From the NCBI GenBank assembly GCA_910591455.2, contig OU342810.1, positions 372,001 through 436,000 of the forward strand: a stretch of DNA of 64,000 bases, given 5' to 3'. This document shows, one piece after another, positions 35,341-47,224 of the stretch (position 1 is the stretch's first letter; every line of letters begins with the position of its first letter). The notes under the pieces are model-generated. The model had not been told where the DNA came from, did not search any database, and saw only the letters and a list, made by a program, of their open reading frames with translations. Position numbers and translations under genes: made by a program. This DNA comes from Pholis gunnellus (Eukaryota > Chordata > Actinopteri > Perciformes > Pholidae).

Positions 35341-36059
35341 CATCTACAGATGCCAAATAATAAATCACCTGGACCAGACAGCTTCCCTCCTGGATTCTAT
35401 AAGCACTTATTTTACTATTATTTCACAGACTAACATCAGAAATACAAAGTACGTCCTAAATTCTCTCGCACATGACATCTGTTATATCAGTTCTACTTAA
35501 ACCAAATAAAGATCTAACTCAACTTTCTAGCTACCACCCTCTGTCAATAAAAAACACAGATTTAAAGATCATTACAAAAGCTCTAGCCATCACATTAGAA
35601 ACTGTCATTTCAACCTAATACACCCAGGTTTCATTAAGAAAAGACATGCTTCAGATAATGTAAGAAGACTATTAAATCATATAAACCTCCCACAACAAAC
35701 TCAAATCAAGACAATAATTGTATCATTAGATTCAGAAAACCATTCAATCATTCAAGTAACTGGACTTTTTTATTTGGGGCGTCGTTCATCCAATGGATAA
35801 GGACACGATGCACCTCACCCAGAGCCCCAGTCACCACAAATAGAATCACATCTACGAGTTTCACACCAGTGAAGTGGCACCAGGCAAGGATGCCCTCTCT
35901 CCTTCATTACACTGCCATTAAAGGAGTTCATACTACAAAACTCCAACACAAAATTAAACTCTATGCAGATGATATTTTCATGTAGTTACAGGATCCCTTA
36001 CCCTATGAACCAATCAGATTACTTGATTTGAGCTACCCGTTTCAAAAATAGTAGTTACC

Positions 36060-36062
<3 letters not shown>

Positions 36063-36090
<28 letters not shown>
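36063..36090. repeat. CA microsatellite
   Basis: About fourteen CA units directly abut the 3' end of the LINE at 36091. Confidence 0.9.
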
Positions 36091-36092
<2 letters not shown>

Positions 36093-36662
36093 TACAGTCA
36101 TTTAGCAGACGCTTTTATCCAAAGCGACTTATAAGAAGTGTATTCAACATCGGTATTCAAGAGAACTACTAGTCACCAGAAGTCATAAGTGCATCTCCTT
36201 ATTTAAAACAAGAATCTAAGAGCATAAACCAGAGCAAACATACAGAGCAGAAACAAAAAAATACAATAAGTGCAATGAATTAATACGAATATAATAAGTG
36301 CAACAAACTAATATGAATACAATAAGTGCTGTGTGGAAGGCTCAGGGTAGTACTTCTTGAAGAGGTGGGTTTTCAGCCTGTGCCGAAAGATGGGCAGCGA
36401 CTCTGCTGTCCTGACGTCAGTGGGGAGTTCATTCCACCATTGTGGGGCCAGGACAGAGAAAGGCCGTGACCGGGTCGATCGGCCGCAGGGACCTCTGAGC
36501 GACGGGGCAACCAATCGCCCCGAGTCAGCAGAGCGAAGTGGTCGGGCAGGGGTGTAGGGCTGGAGATGGCCTCCAGGCCTATCGCGATAGCCTATCAGCG
36601 TTGAGATGCTCCCCCTGTCATCACTGACTTCCTGCCGTTGTTGAATCAGGAAATAAATACTG
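36091..36662 (-). mobile_element. L2-type LINE, 3' end copy
   Basis: A minus-strand frame encodes the C-terminal part of an L2/CR1-group ORF2 (ARPLRSADSGRLV, APQWWNELPTDVRTAESLP, RHRLKTHLF). It is followed by a 3' untranslated region ending in a conserved stem-loop and a short TGTAAT-type tail. The upstream reverse transcriptase is absent. Confidence 0.82.
36110..36126 (-). other. UnaL2-type 3' stem-loop
   Basis: On the minus strand CGCTTT-GGATA-AAAGCG forms a 6-bp stem with a GGATA loop. This is the hairpin that L2-clade reverse transcriptases of the eel UnaL2 type recognise at the RNA 3' end. Confidence 0.85.
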
Positions 36663-37135
36663 TATCCGTCTGTGTTCACCCAGAGCTCTACGATCCCTAT
36701 CATATCAATAGAGACCGGACCAAATTATGTGTATAAATGTGTGTGTATAAACCGTACGGTACAAACAATGAAAAAAACGCTGCCGTATTTATGTCTAGAT
36801 GACGTTATGTTGAGTGTTGATGGAGCTGCTACAATGTTAGCTTAGCCTAGCACCGATCGATCCGAGCTCCATTCAGAAAACAAGTATTGTAAAAGTTATT
36901 TGCTAGTCGTCTTGAGGAGAGAACTAACTAAACATGAATTCAGACTTTTTACAAATCGGCGTCATTACGTAGTTATTTCTGAGTCCCTTTTTGTCGTTTT
37001 TTTGCAGTTAAATCACAGCAAAATCTATTTATTTTATGTTCATACAGCTGTAGTAAACAGCCGACGTGTGGCTTGCTAGACACAGTGAATAATTTGCGCC
37101 GCGTTAATCGCGTCATGGTGTGAACACGGCATAAG
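36663..37135 (+). repeat. Second, partial copy of the foldback family
   Basis: From CTGTGTTCACCCAGAGCTCT to about 36770 this matches the inner part of the foldback arms. Then 37040-37100 matches the foldback centre in reverse orientation. It ends in a CGCGTTAATCGCG stretch like that at 15330. Confidence 0.72.
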
Positions 37136-37384
37136 GCAGCAGTGAGAGCATGAGAAATATGATATAGGTACATGTTTTCACAGTTGAAGGACAAAGAATC
37201 CCTTGCAGTGACTGTGGATCAGTTTGTTGATCGGCTTATGGAGGTAATTTATGGAAAACTGAGAGAGTAATGGCGATGAAGCAGAGGAAGAAGACTGAAA
37301 GAATGATAAAGAGTGCAGCAGATAGGAGCAGATGGCTACAGACACACAGCAGCCAAGAGGAAATGAAGGACACAGCAAGAGGAT

Positions 37385-37945
37385 GGGGGACAGGAGGAGG
37401 GACGGGAGGAGGGACGGGAGGAGGGACGGGAGGAGAGACGGGAGGAGAGACGGGAGGAGGGACGGGAGGAGAGACGGGAGGAGAGACGGGAGGAGGGACG
37501 GGAGGAGAGACGGGAGGAGAGACGGGAGGAGGGACGGGAGGAGAGACGGGAGGAGGGACGGGAGGAGGGACGGGAGGAGAGACGGGAGGAGGGACGGGAG
37601 GAGAGACGGGAGGAGGGACGGGAGGAGGGACGGGAGGAGGGACGGGAGGAGAGACAGGATGAGGGACAGGAGGAGAGACAGGAGGAGGGACAGGAGGAGA
37701 GACAGGAGGAGGGACAGGAGGAGAGACAGGAGGAGGGACAGGAGGAGAGACAGGAGGAGGGACAGGAGGAGAGACAGGAGGAGGGACAGGAGGAGGGACA
37801 GGAGGAGGGACAGGAGGAGGGACAGGAGGAGGGACAGGAGGAGAGACAGGAGGAGAGACAGGAGGAGGGACAGGAGGAGAGACAGGAGGAGAGACAGGAG
37901 GAGGGACAGGAGGAGGGACAGGAGGAGAGACAGGAGGAGAGAAAA
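37385..37945. repeat. Purine-rich minisatellite, 12-bp unit GGACRGGAGGAG
   Basis: About 46 units. Up to about 37650 the units read GACGGG; beyond it they read GACAGG, with a sharp switch. The last base of the unit alternates G or A. Because the unit is a multiple of three, all six frames stay open and give long Arg-, Gly-, Leu- or Pro-rich frames that I reject as genes. Confidence 0.95.
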
Positions 37946-39175
37946 AAGAAGACCCTGAGAACAAGAGGAGAGTCTGAGAATGAGAGAGGAAAAGAAAAGG
38001 ATCTCCAGAGAGAGAATGTGAGCAGACTCCTTCGCCCAGACTCTCACCTGCCAACAGTCAATTGAAAACAACTCTGCACATAATCCCTGGGAACTAAAAA
38101 TACCCAGCGCTTTGAAGGCCTCTCAGTCTCCACAGCAGATCCATGCTCCTTCTGCTCTGTGAGCAGATTATTTAGGCATGAGATAAACAGAAGCAATGGT
38201 AGAGATCCACATCTACATTGACCCTCTGCACATATGGATGGAAGATGGAGGATCCAGAAACACAACTAAGATACTAATGTTACTGCTCTGATCATCTGCA
38301 CTAACACAACCTTTTGACAGTCAGAAGCTTTCAACTGTGCGTTCAAAGACGATTTCAATATCGTATACATATATGATATTGAAATCAGATTACTGTACAT
38401 CTCATGTGACAGGTATTTATAACAGCAACAGAGCAAACTTCCACTTTCACTGTATAGCAGTACGGCAGAGACGCACACACACACACACGCTGTGGTGAGT
38501 GGCAGCAGAGCAGACAAACATTGCGTCATCACTCAGTGAAAGACACACACCTCCGTGACCAGAGCTCTAGCCGGCTCGGCTCCACCAACCTGTTGCGTAA
38601 CTCCAGGCTGAAGCATCCAGCATGGGAGCCTGTTCAGACTCTCATCTTACACAGGACTTGTGCCGTTGCTGTAAACAATAGAGAAAGAGCTGGAGGAGCT
38701 GTTACGCAATGCTGCTGGCCACGGTGGCTGAGTGCTGCAGAAGGCAGCGGCGTCCAGCTCTTGCGTAAGTGAACAGAGAGCGGGCCCTCAAGAACAACAA
38801 CCAGCGGTGAGCTCCGTCTCTCAGCTGACGGACGCTTCAGTCATCACAGCTGAACGCTGGCGCTTTACACAAATGAAAGATGTTGGTTAGTGACCGTGCA
38901 GTCTGTTTACAGCAACGCAGCAATAACAGCAAGACCGCCTGAAAAGCACCATCCATCATAGAGAGAAAGTGTCTCATTCTGCTGATCTCAAGGCAGCTTC
39001 CTTTAACTTCAAAACCTTCTCAATTTGTACACTGGGCCTGTGTGTGTGTATGTATATGTATTTGTATATGTAAATGTATGTATTGTTATGTAAAGCATTC
39101 TGAACTGCTTTGGTATGATGCGGTGCCAGTGGACTGAATGATAGACCAGATCTTCCTTCCTTCCCTCCATCCAGC
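37946..39175. other. No recognised gene; small palindrome
   Basis: A 36-bp inverted repeat at 38351-38386 (GATTTCAATATC and its complement) could form a hairpin. There is a CA run near 38470-38490. Otherwise nothing supported. Confidence 0.5.
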
Positions 39176-39179
39176 ACCT

Positions 39180-39345
39180 TTCTCGTCTTCCGACCACTCA
39201 AAGCTCTTTAACTCTACATGTCACCATTCACCCATTCACACCCATTCATACACTGATGACAGGGCTACCATGCAAGGTGCCACCCGCCCATCAGCCTACA
39301 GGAGCAGTGTGGTGTTAAGTGTCTTGCCCAAAGAGCGATATGACT
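39180..39345 (-). mobile_element. tRNA-derived SINE, 5'-truncated copy
   Basis: This shares the body and 3' part of the SINE at 41915-42231 (CACTCAAAGCTCTTTAAC on the plus strand). The tRNA-like head is missing. Confidence 0.75.
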
Positions 39346-39359
39346 TCAGAAACGCCACC

Positions 39360-41265
39360 TGAGTGTCACAGACCAATGTCCCACAATAGTAGCAGACCAC
39401 CTCAGACTGTCACTCATTTATAGTCTGTGGAGTTTCCACATTAAAGCCCATTGAAATGTCACATACCTGTGTTTCCTGTAAAATCAGTTGAGTGCACTAG
39501 AATGATCACGCTGGTATGATCATGCACATCAAGCCATTAAATCAAACAGTTTTCTTATTTTAGAGACAATATTAAAATATCCAGATATATCGTATATCAC
39601 GATATAGCTTAAACATATTGAGATCCAATACTCAGGTTGCCAAAGCAGTCCACACTTTCAGGCCCATGCCATTAACTCTCTCTCCACATGAATGGAGCCA
39701 CACCTTCCAGTCGCTCTGCTTCCTATTACAAAAGTGACACATTCTTCCTGCAGACTCTTTAAGTCTGATTAGAGGCACATCTGAAACTTGTGCCAGACAA
39801 CACTTCCTGTCGTGCACCCCTCGGCAATTTATACACCACAGGAATGTCTCTCCATACTGGTACCTGAAAGACAACAGCTCACTCTGCTTCCAGATGATCC
39901 GCTCTGTTCACTGCTTGAGCAGATCTATTGTTTCACTTCCCCTCATTGGCTTTAGTTCATGATATTCATAGGTCATCTCTGGTTCATGCTGCAGACTGAA
40001 GTGTTAGAAATCCCTTTAACTTTTTTTTTTGCAAACACAAATGCTGGTAAAAAAGCAGGTTGAAAGTGTCTTGTGTGGTGAATTGTTACCTGATGGGGAG
40101 CTAATTACTGCCTTTGAATTCAGCTCACTAAATAAAAGCAGAGAGCAACATGTGGTTTGTAAATAAGTACCATTCTCACTCCCTGTAACTTTCTCTGAAT
40201 ACCGTTTGAAACAGGATATTTACGGCCGTGGGCACACCGTCTGATGCTGGACTTGTGTGTCTCTCTGTGTGTGTGTTTGTGTTTGTGTGTGTTTCCAGGG
40301 CACTTCCAAAAAAACAGCAGTGTAAATCAAATGCCAGCTATCATTACAGACAAACATTGGCTGAGAAAAAGCAGGTTTCCTCAGGAGAGCAGTGGGAGTG
40401 TGTGGGGCCATGCTGAGCATCAAGACATTTCACACTGTTACACACCACAGGAACAACACAACTCACTGCTCTGACATCAACCTCTCAGTGTGTGTGTGTG
40501 TTAAAGTGTACAATATCTGCTGTAGTATGAAGCACACTTTGAGCAAAACATGCCGCCCAACACACGCTGCACAAAGCAAAGACTTCATTTCACTGTCAAT
40601 GTGCAGAAACAATGAGAAGTATTCCATCCTATTTTCCTATGATTCTGTTAATATGCTGCTAATGCTATCTGGAAGGTTAATGAACAAACAGTGTGTGAAA
40701 GATGTTTACTTCCAATGCGTTGCACTTGTTGAGGCCCTCTACACATGATCGACGGCAGAGCACAGTGCAGAGGCAACAGGTTGGAAACATTTGTGTTGAC
40801 AGCATGCAGCAGGTAGCAGGACAGAAACACATAGGAAGCTTTGCAAAGACTGTTTGTGCATTTCAGTGTGACAGACAGGAAAGAAGCTGACAATCAAGAA
40901 GGGGTCAGTATATGAAACCTTTTTCCTCCTTCTTGTCCATAGTTGCTTTCAGATGATGTCATGGTCAGCTGTCATTTCATTGGTTGTGCATTGAACTGAT
41001 CAAACTTAAAGCACAGGTGAAAAATCCAGTTAGCATGTCAATCCCAAGATAGCACTGCCGCTTTCTCGATCTTTCCTCCAAAAAAGATGAAACTAGAATT
41101 GCAGCATTGTGGTTGTATGCCGCCGTCAACTAGTCAAGTTGCAGTTTACATTCATGTCTATCCAAAATGTCATCACTTAATCATTTTATCAGATATTTGT
41201 GTGAAATTGTCATAATTAGCATATACATTTTTGAGTTATGGCCCAAAACGTGTTTTTCCTTCAGT
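39360..41265. other. No recognised gene
   Basis: About 1.9 kb with GT-rich simple sequence near 40252-40292. Open frames are short and without recognisable domains. Confidence 0.45.
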
Positions 41266-41267
41266 CG

Positions 41268-41778
41268 AAGTGGACGTTTGTGCCAAATGTGATCCCTCCA
41301 CCCTGAAGCACTGTGCTGATCAGATGTCTCCTTGTTCACAGACATTTCCAACCCCTCACTGGGAGACATGCCACGTACCAGCCTGCTTCAAGGCTTCCAC
41401 CATCATCCCCGTTCCCAAAGAGACTGAATCACAGGCCCGTGGCCCTGACCAACATGGCCCTGCAATTCATCCTCTAGCACCTGGACTCCTCAGGAACCTA
41501 CGCCAGGATCCTGTTCGTGGACTTCATCAGCATCCCGTCTCTGATGCTATCCCAGTTGCACGTGCCCGACTACACCTGCAAGTGGATAACAGACTTCCTG
41601 TCTGACAGGAAGCAGCATCTGAAACTGTGGAAATACATCTCTGACTTTCAGACCATCAGCATCGGACACAAGCTTTTCGAGTCACTTCCCTCTGACAGGA
41701 GGCTGCGGTCCATCCGGACCAAAACCTCAAAACACAAAAAAGTCTCCCTAATCAACATGGCCCCAGTCCCTCACTGAC
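41268..41778 (+). pseudogene. Internally deleted L2/CR1-group LINE relic
   Basis: Plus-strand frames give STLKHCADQMSP, ETCHVPACFKASTIIPVPK, then (other frame) CKWITDFLSDRKQHLKL, then directly SDRRLRSIRTKTSKH. The same blocks occur in the LINE at 6454-8862, where the reverse transcriptase motifs B and C lie between the last two. Here they are deleted. The order shows a same-family copy with several internal losses. Confidence 0.85.
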
Positions 41779-41914
41779 TCTCAGATCCCCTGGACAATTA
41801 TTTAGACATCCCTGCACAAATGTATACACTTACAAAACAGAGATATTCTATTGTACAGTTTTAGATTTAGATTTAGATTAGAATTTGAATTTATTGCACT
41901 ATGTTCATTATTAT

Positions 41915-42231
41915 GGGGCGACTGTGACTCAATGGTAGAGCAGGGTCATCCTTCAATCAACGGATCGACGGTTCGATCCCCGGCTCCGCTAGTCCATGTC
42001 CATGTGTCTTTCAGCAAGACACTTAACCCCAAAATGCTGTGTTATTGCTGTTACTACGGTGTGTGAATGTGTATGAATGGTTAGTTAGAGTCCTGATGGG
42101 CAGGTGGCACCTTGTATAGTAGCCCTGTCATCAGTGTATGAATGGCTGAATGATGACATGTAGTGTTGGAGAGCTTTGAGTGGTCGGAAGACTAGAAAAG
42201 AGAAATACAAATACAGTCCATTTACCATAAT
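41915..42231 (+). mobile_element. tRNA-derived SINE, full-length copy
   Basis: The head has an A box TGACTCAATGG (41925-41935) and a B box GGTTCGATCCC (41970-41980), the internal RNA polymerase III promoter inherited from a tRNA. A body and a 3' end reading CAGTCCATTTACCAT follow. A reverse-strand copy is at 42640-42886. Confidence 0.88.
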
Positions 42232-42639
42232 TCCAAATTTCCTGTACGGCAATAAACCGTTTACAGCACTCTTGAGATATCACTTTCACGAGAATGGACC
42301 GGACGGACACCACAGCATTAAAAAGAAGATTGCTCCAGCAGTTATCTACATCACCTATACACAATGGTGCTCAATCCAAATTGTGTTCAGAGAATTCCAA
42401 GAATTAGGTCAATAAAACATTTAATTAAAGTTAGTGAAAGATGGTGGTCATGCTTCAATAATACAATTGGTATGAGATGGAATGTGAAGCATTGGTGCTG
42501 AATGCCAACATTCATTCATACATGCCGGTACGACCATCACACCCTTACTTTACGCTCCACTATATAATATAAACATCACTACTTCCACTACTACTTTTTC
42601 ACTGTTTTGCAGTTGAGTATAAACATATTCTTTGCATTA

Positions 42640-42886
42640 AATGGTAAATGGACTGTACGTGTATAGTTCTTTTCTTGTCTCGAGCACTCAAAGCTCTTTA
42701 ACACTACATGTCATCATTCACCCATTCACACCATGCAAGGTGCCATCAGGACTATCTAACATACATACCTGTTCATAGCAATTTGGGGTAAAGTGTCTTG
42801 CCCGAGGACACATCGACATGGGGATCGAACTGCTGATCCTCTGATTGAGGGATAACCCTGCTCTACCATTGAGCCACAGTCGCCCC
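42640..42886 (-). mobile_element. tRNA-derived SINE, reverse-strand copy
   Basis: On the minus strand it starts GGGGCGACTGTGGCTCAATG and has a B box-like AGTTCGATCCC. The body is shorter than in the copy at 41915. Confidence 0.87.
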
Positions 42887-42889
42887 AAC

Positions 42890-43689
42890 TGAATTATTCA
42901 ATAATCCCCAGATGATATATTGCGGATAGCAATAGTTATAAACCTTGTCAAGTAGGAGATTGGCTTACAAACTACGAACACAAAACCTCAGCTGTCTCAG
43001 TCAGACTCCTCAGTACATGACACTACTTGGTTGTTGTCTTTTCAATTATACAAAAATACACAGTGAAATCCTTCCATCCTTTGGAAATGTAAATATAAAT
43101 AGGAAAGTAGTCAGAGCAGATGCAGCAGTGGAGGGTCAGCATGTCCACAGGCTGCTGTGGAGGAAGCTGGAACTCTATAGCACTCCAGAGACAAACAGGC
43201 ATCCTGTCCACTCCAACAGGGAGGCACTGTGTCAAGCAGCCCACACTGCTAGAGTCTTTACATACATGTATACATATATAAGGAGCAGTTCAAGTGATAC
43301 ACTAGTAAACACTAGCATCACTGCTTTCTGTCTAGGAGGTCCTGCAAAGCACCACCTTTTAAAGTGAAATTGAAAAGTTTGAAGGGTAAATATCTGCAAA
43401 ATGTGCATGTTTTCGAACAGTGAGATTAGTGTTCTACTTTGAACAATCCCGAAAAGGGAAAACACCAACGGTGAAAAGCTGATATTGAAGCAAAGTGCGA
43501 TGAAAACAAGATGTGGTAAGAAAACACATGAATAGGACTGGTTCCACATGTTGGAAATACACTTACTCACTTACGGACACTGAGATGAGAAGATTTGTAT
43601 TAAGACTAAAAACTGCTTCAGTCTCTGTGCTTTCTCACCGAGCAGGTTTCAGTCAATCGTGGCTGTGCTTTCAAATAGAATTAAAATGT
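42890..43689. other. No recognised gene
   Basis: About 800 bp without a feature I can support. Confidence 0.45.
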
Positions 43690-46065
43690 TTGTATGTATT
43701 ACTCTGTTAAGGTGTTTATAGTTATTACTCTATTGTTAATGTGTGTATAGTTATTACTCTATTGACAATGTGTTTATAGTTATTACTCTATTATTAATGT
43801 GTGTATAGTTATTACTCTATTGTTAATGTGTGTATAGTTATTACTCTATTGTTAATGTGTTTATAGTTATTACTCTATTATTAATGTGTGTATAGTTATT
43901 ACTCTATTGTTAATGTGTGTATAGTTATTACTCTATTGTTAATGTGTTTATAGTTATTACTCTATTGACAATGTGTTTATAGTTATTACTCTATTGTTAA
44001 TGTGTTTATAGTTATTACTCTATTGACAATGTGTTTATAGTTATTACTCTATTATTAATGTGTGTATAGTTATTACTCTATTATTAATGTGTGTATAGTT
44101 ATTACTCTATTGTTAATGTGTTTATAGTTATTACTCTATTGACAATGTGTTTATAGTTATTACTCTATTGTTAATGTGTGTATAGTTATTACTCTATTGT
44201 TAATGTGTGTATAGTTATTACTCTATTGTTAATGTGTTTATAGTTATTACTCTATTGACAATGTGTTTATAGTTATTACTCTATTATTAATGTGTGTATA
44301 GTTATTACTCTATTGTTAATGTGTGTATAGTTATTACTCTATTGTTAATGTGTTTATAGTTATTACTCTATTGACAATGTGTTTATAGTTATTACTCTAT
44401 TGTTAATGTGTTTATAGTTATTACTCTATTGACAATGTGTTTATAGTTATTACTCTATTGACAATGTGTTTATAGTTATTACTCTATTGACAATGTGTTT
44501 ATAGTTATTACTCTATTATTAATGTGTGTATAGTTATTACTCTATTGACAATGTGTTTATAGTTATTACTCTATTGTTAATGTGTGTATAGTTATTACTC
44601 TATTGTTAATGTGTGTATAGTTATTACTCTATTGTTAATGTGTGTATAGTTATTACTCTATTGACAATGTGTTTATAGTTATTACTCTATTGACAATGTG
44701 TTTATAGTTATTACTCTATTATTAATGTGTGTATAGTTATTACTCTATTATTAATGTGTGTATAGTTATTACTCTATTGTTAATGTGTTTATAGTTATTA
44801 CTTTATTGACAATGTGTTTATAGTTATTACTATTATTAATGTGTGTATAGTTATTACTCTATTGTTAATGTGTGTATAGTTATTACTCTATTGTTAATGT
44901 GTTTATAGTTATTACTCTATTGACAATGTGTTTATAGTTATTACTCTATTATTAATGTGTGTATAGTTATTACTCTATTGTTAATGTGTTTATAGTTATT
45001 ACTCTATTGACAATGTGTTTATAGTTATTACTCTATTATTAATGTGTGTATAGTTATTACTCTATTGTTAATGTGTGTATAGTTATTACTCTATTGTTAA
45101 TGTGTGTATAGTTATTACTCTATTGTTAATGTGTTTATAGTTATTACTCTATTGACAATGTGTTTATAGTTATTACTCTATTGTTAATGTGTTTATAGTT
45201 ATTACTCTATTGACAATGTGTTTATAGTTATTACTCTATTGTTAATGTGTGTATAGTTATTACTCTATTGTTAATGTGTGTATAGTTATTACTCTATTGA
45301 CAATGTGTTTATAGTTATTACTCTATTATTAATGTGTGTATAGTTATTACTCTATTGTTAATGTGTGTATAGTTATTACTCTATTGTTAATGTGTTTATA
45401 GTTATTACTCTATTGACAATGTGTTTATAGTTATTACTCTATTATTAATGTGTGTATAGTTATTACTCTATTGTTAATGTGTGTATAGTTATTACTCTAT
45501 TGTTAATGTGTTTATAGTTATTACTCTATTGACAATGTGTTTATAGTTATTACTCTATTATTAATGTGTGTATAGTTATTACTCTATTGTTAATGTGTGT
45601 ATAGTTATAACTCTATTGTTAATGTGTTTATAGTTATTACTCTATTGTTAATGTGTTTATAGTTATTACTCTATTGACAATGTGTTTATAGTTATTACTC
45701 TATTATTAATGTGTGTATAGTTATTACTCTATTGTTAATGTGTGTATGGTTATTACTCTATTGTTAATGTTTTTGTAGTTATTACTCTATTGTTAATGTT
45801 GTTATAGATAACTATAAAAACATTAACAATAGAGTAATAACTACAAAAACATTGTAGTTTACTCTATTGATGTTTTTAGTTATTACTCTATTGTTAATGT
45901 GTTTATAGTTATTACTCTCTTGATAATGTTTTTACAGTTATTACTCTATTGTTAATGTGTTTATAGTTATTACTCTATTCATTAAGTGTTTGTATTTATT
46001 ACTCTACAGTTTATATTTGTTTGTCTTTATTACTCTATTGTTTGTATGTGTGTATATTTATAATT
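43690..46065. repeat. AT-rich minisatellite, 29-bp unit, with higher-order structure
   Basis: More than 70 copies of a unit containing TAGTTATTACTCTATT. Units differ at two places: GACAA, ATTAA or GTTAA, and TGTGTTTA or TGTGTGTA. The types tend to follow the order GACAA-TTTA, ATTAA-TGTA, GTTAA-TGTA, GTTAA-TTTA, giving a loose four-unit (about 116-bp) period. The right end decays after about 45760 and includes one inverted unit. Confidence 0.95.
45767..45852. repeat. Inverted unit forming a long hairpin in the minisatellite
   Basis: One array unit (45767-45806) is followed after a few bases by its reverse complement (45811-45852). The arms are about 40 bp with only small mismatches, enough for a strong cruciform. 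Confidence 0.88.
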
Positions 46066-46069
46066 TCCT

Positions 46070-47220
46070 TTAAGATTAATAACGTTCCATCTTATCTTAT
46101 AATATTATCTGGTAACTTTTGTGGAGTGATGTGTCATGTCAAACTGACGGACAGTGCAGTGTAATTCTTCAGGGAGAACCACATGATCAAAGAGGTGATT
46201 TAGTGCTTCACTTCCATAAAGTTGTGGACTCACAAGCGTTTGTGAGTCTTGTCAAAAACAAGATTGGTCAAAATATCTTGACTTATAATTACCCTAAACA
46301 AATGCAGGTTCCTACATTTCCCATGATGTAATGTATACCATTTCTCATTAGACCCTTCCTGCCTGGTAAATACCCATGTTTTTCCAGTTTCTGTAATCAA
46401 TTTCCAAACAGACCTTAAAAGTTATTAGCCACCAACTTAGCATCTCTCCTGCTGGAACTTTTCATGCTGTGAGTGGCAGGCAGGGGACACACAAAAAGCC
46501 CCACAGCTAACTGGGTTTAAATAAACTGTGAGACCAGGCACAGTGTCTCCAACCCCCTCACCCCCCGCCTACCTCATTCCGCTGCCTAGCCTGTTTGTGA
46601 GGCTTTCAGGCCCATGTGCCCCACATTTCTGCCTCTGAGGATTTCCTGGCACCCAACCAAACAAGGCTGATACTAAATAAATAGAGCCTATCAGCTGAGG
46701 GGCTCACTGCTTGATCTCCCTCCTGTCAGCATTGGCCTCCAGATGTGAGGACCTGGCCAGTGTCACCAGTTCACATGAATGGGAATCTTTCCTCCCTGCG
46801 TGTTGACTCAGTATTATTTATACCCTGTAAATGCTTTGCTGACTGCACTTGGCATCGGGCCACATCTATTCATATTCAAGGTATTTACACAAGAGGCAGG
46901 GCCAAGGATAACATTTAATGCAAAATACACCTCAGGGCATACAAAATGTCCTGCTAATTTATTTTTGCTTCAGCTCATGTGCTCACATTTCTGATGGGAA
47001 TGGGAAAGCCATATTGGGGTTAATAACTCTGCAGTTTCATTTAATATGATTATTTTGTTTCTACAGCCATGCCTCTCTTCTGATGTCTCTTTGATCCGCT
47101 GAAGGAGAAATCAATATTCTCCAAATGGTAGGTCAAAGGTCAGGGTCAGCTACAGAACAGCAGAGAAGAGAACCCACGCCTTCCGCTTGAAGGGTTATAA
47201 CTCAAACTTGGCTTCCTCTG
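46070..47220. other. No recognised gene
   Basis: The sequence appears unique. A 70-codon plus-strand frame at 46119 has no recognisable domain. Confidence 0.45.
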
Positions 47221-47224
47221 CAAA

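Larger units (their letters stand above)
33850..35995 (+). pseudogene. L1 ORF2 relic: endonuclease and RT fragments
   Basis: Fragments in order: an endonuclease-type stretch (SLLQVFQELTNIMIGKHFN, RSWHSRELLKQYINDLGL), linker pieces (ETGKAVIRGQIISYSTNKKK, DPGPSQTRSFLYNLD), then after the insertion MPNNKSPGPDSFPPGFYKH, FIKKRHASDNVRRLLNHINL, SGTRQGCPLSPS (motif B) and a frame-shifted LYADDIFM (motif C). The order and motifs fit L1 ORF2. The first two catalytic blocks are badly degraded. Confidence 0.8.
32640..36010 (+). mobile_element. Degenerate fish L1 retrotransposon
   Basis: A plus-strand L1 can be followed from its leader through ORF1 (from 32908) and ORF2 fragments to the reverse transcriptase near 35990, where it is truncated. 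An unrelated segment (about 34570-35340) splits ORF2. Many stops and deletions show it is old. Confidence 0.8.

Noticed and set aside
37178..38071. Long Leu-Ser, Pro-Val, Gly-Thr and Arg-Asp repeat proteins
   Set aside because: They are translations of a 12-bp minisatellite whose unit length keeps all six frames open.
41915..42231. Functional tRNA gene
   Set aside because: A and B boxes are present, but they head a dispersed SINE with a body and a copy in reverse at 42640-42886; a cloverleaf is not preserved.
43690..46065. CRISPR-like array of 29-bp repeats
   Set aside because: Units are head to tail without spacers, and the context is a vertebrate intron.
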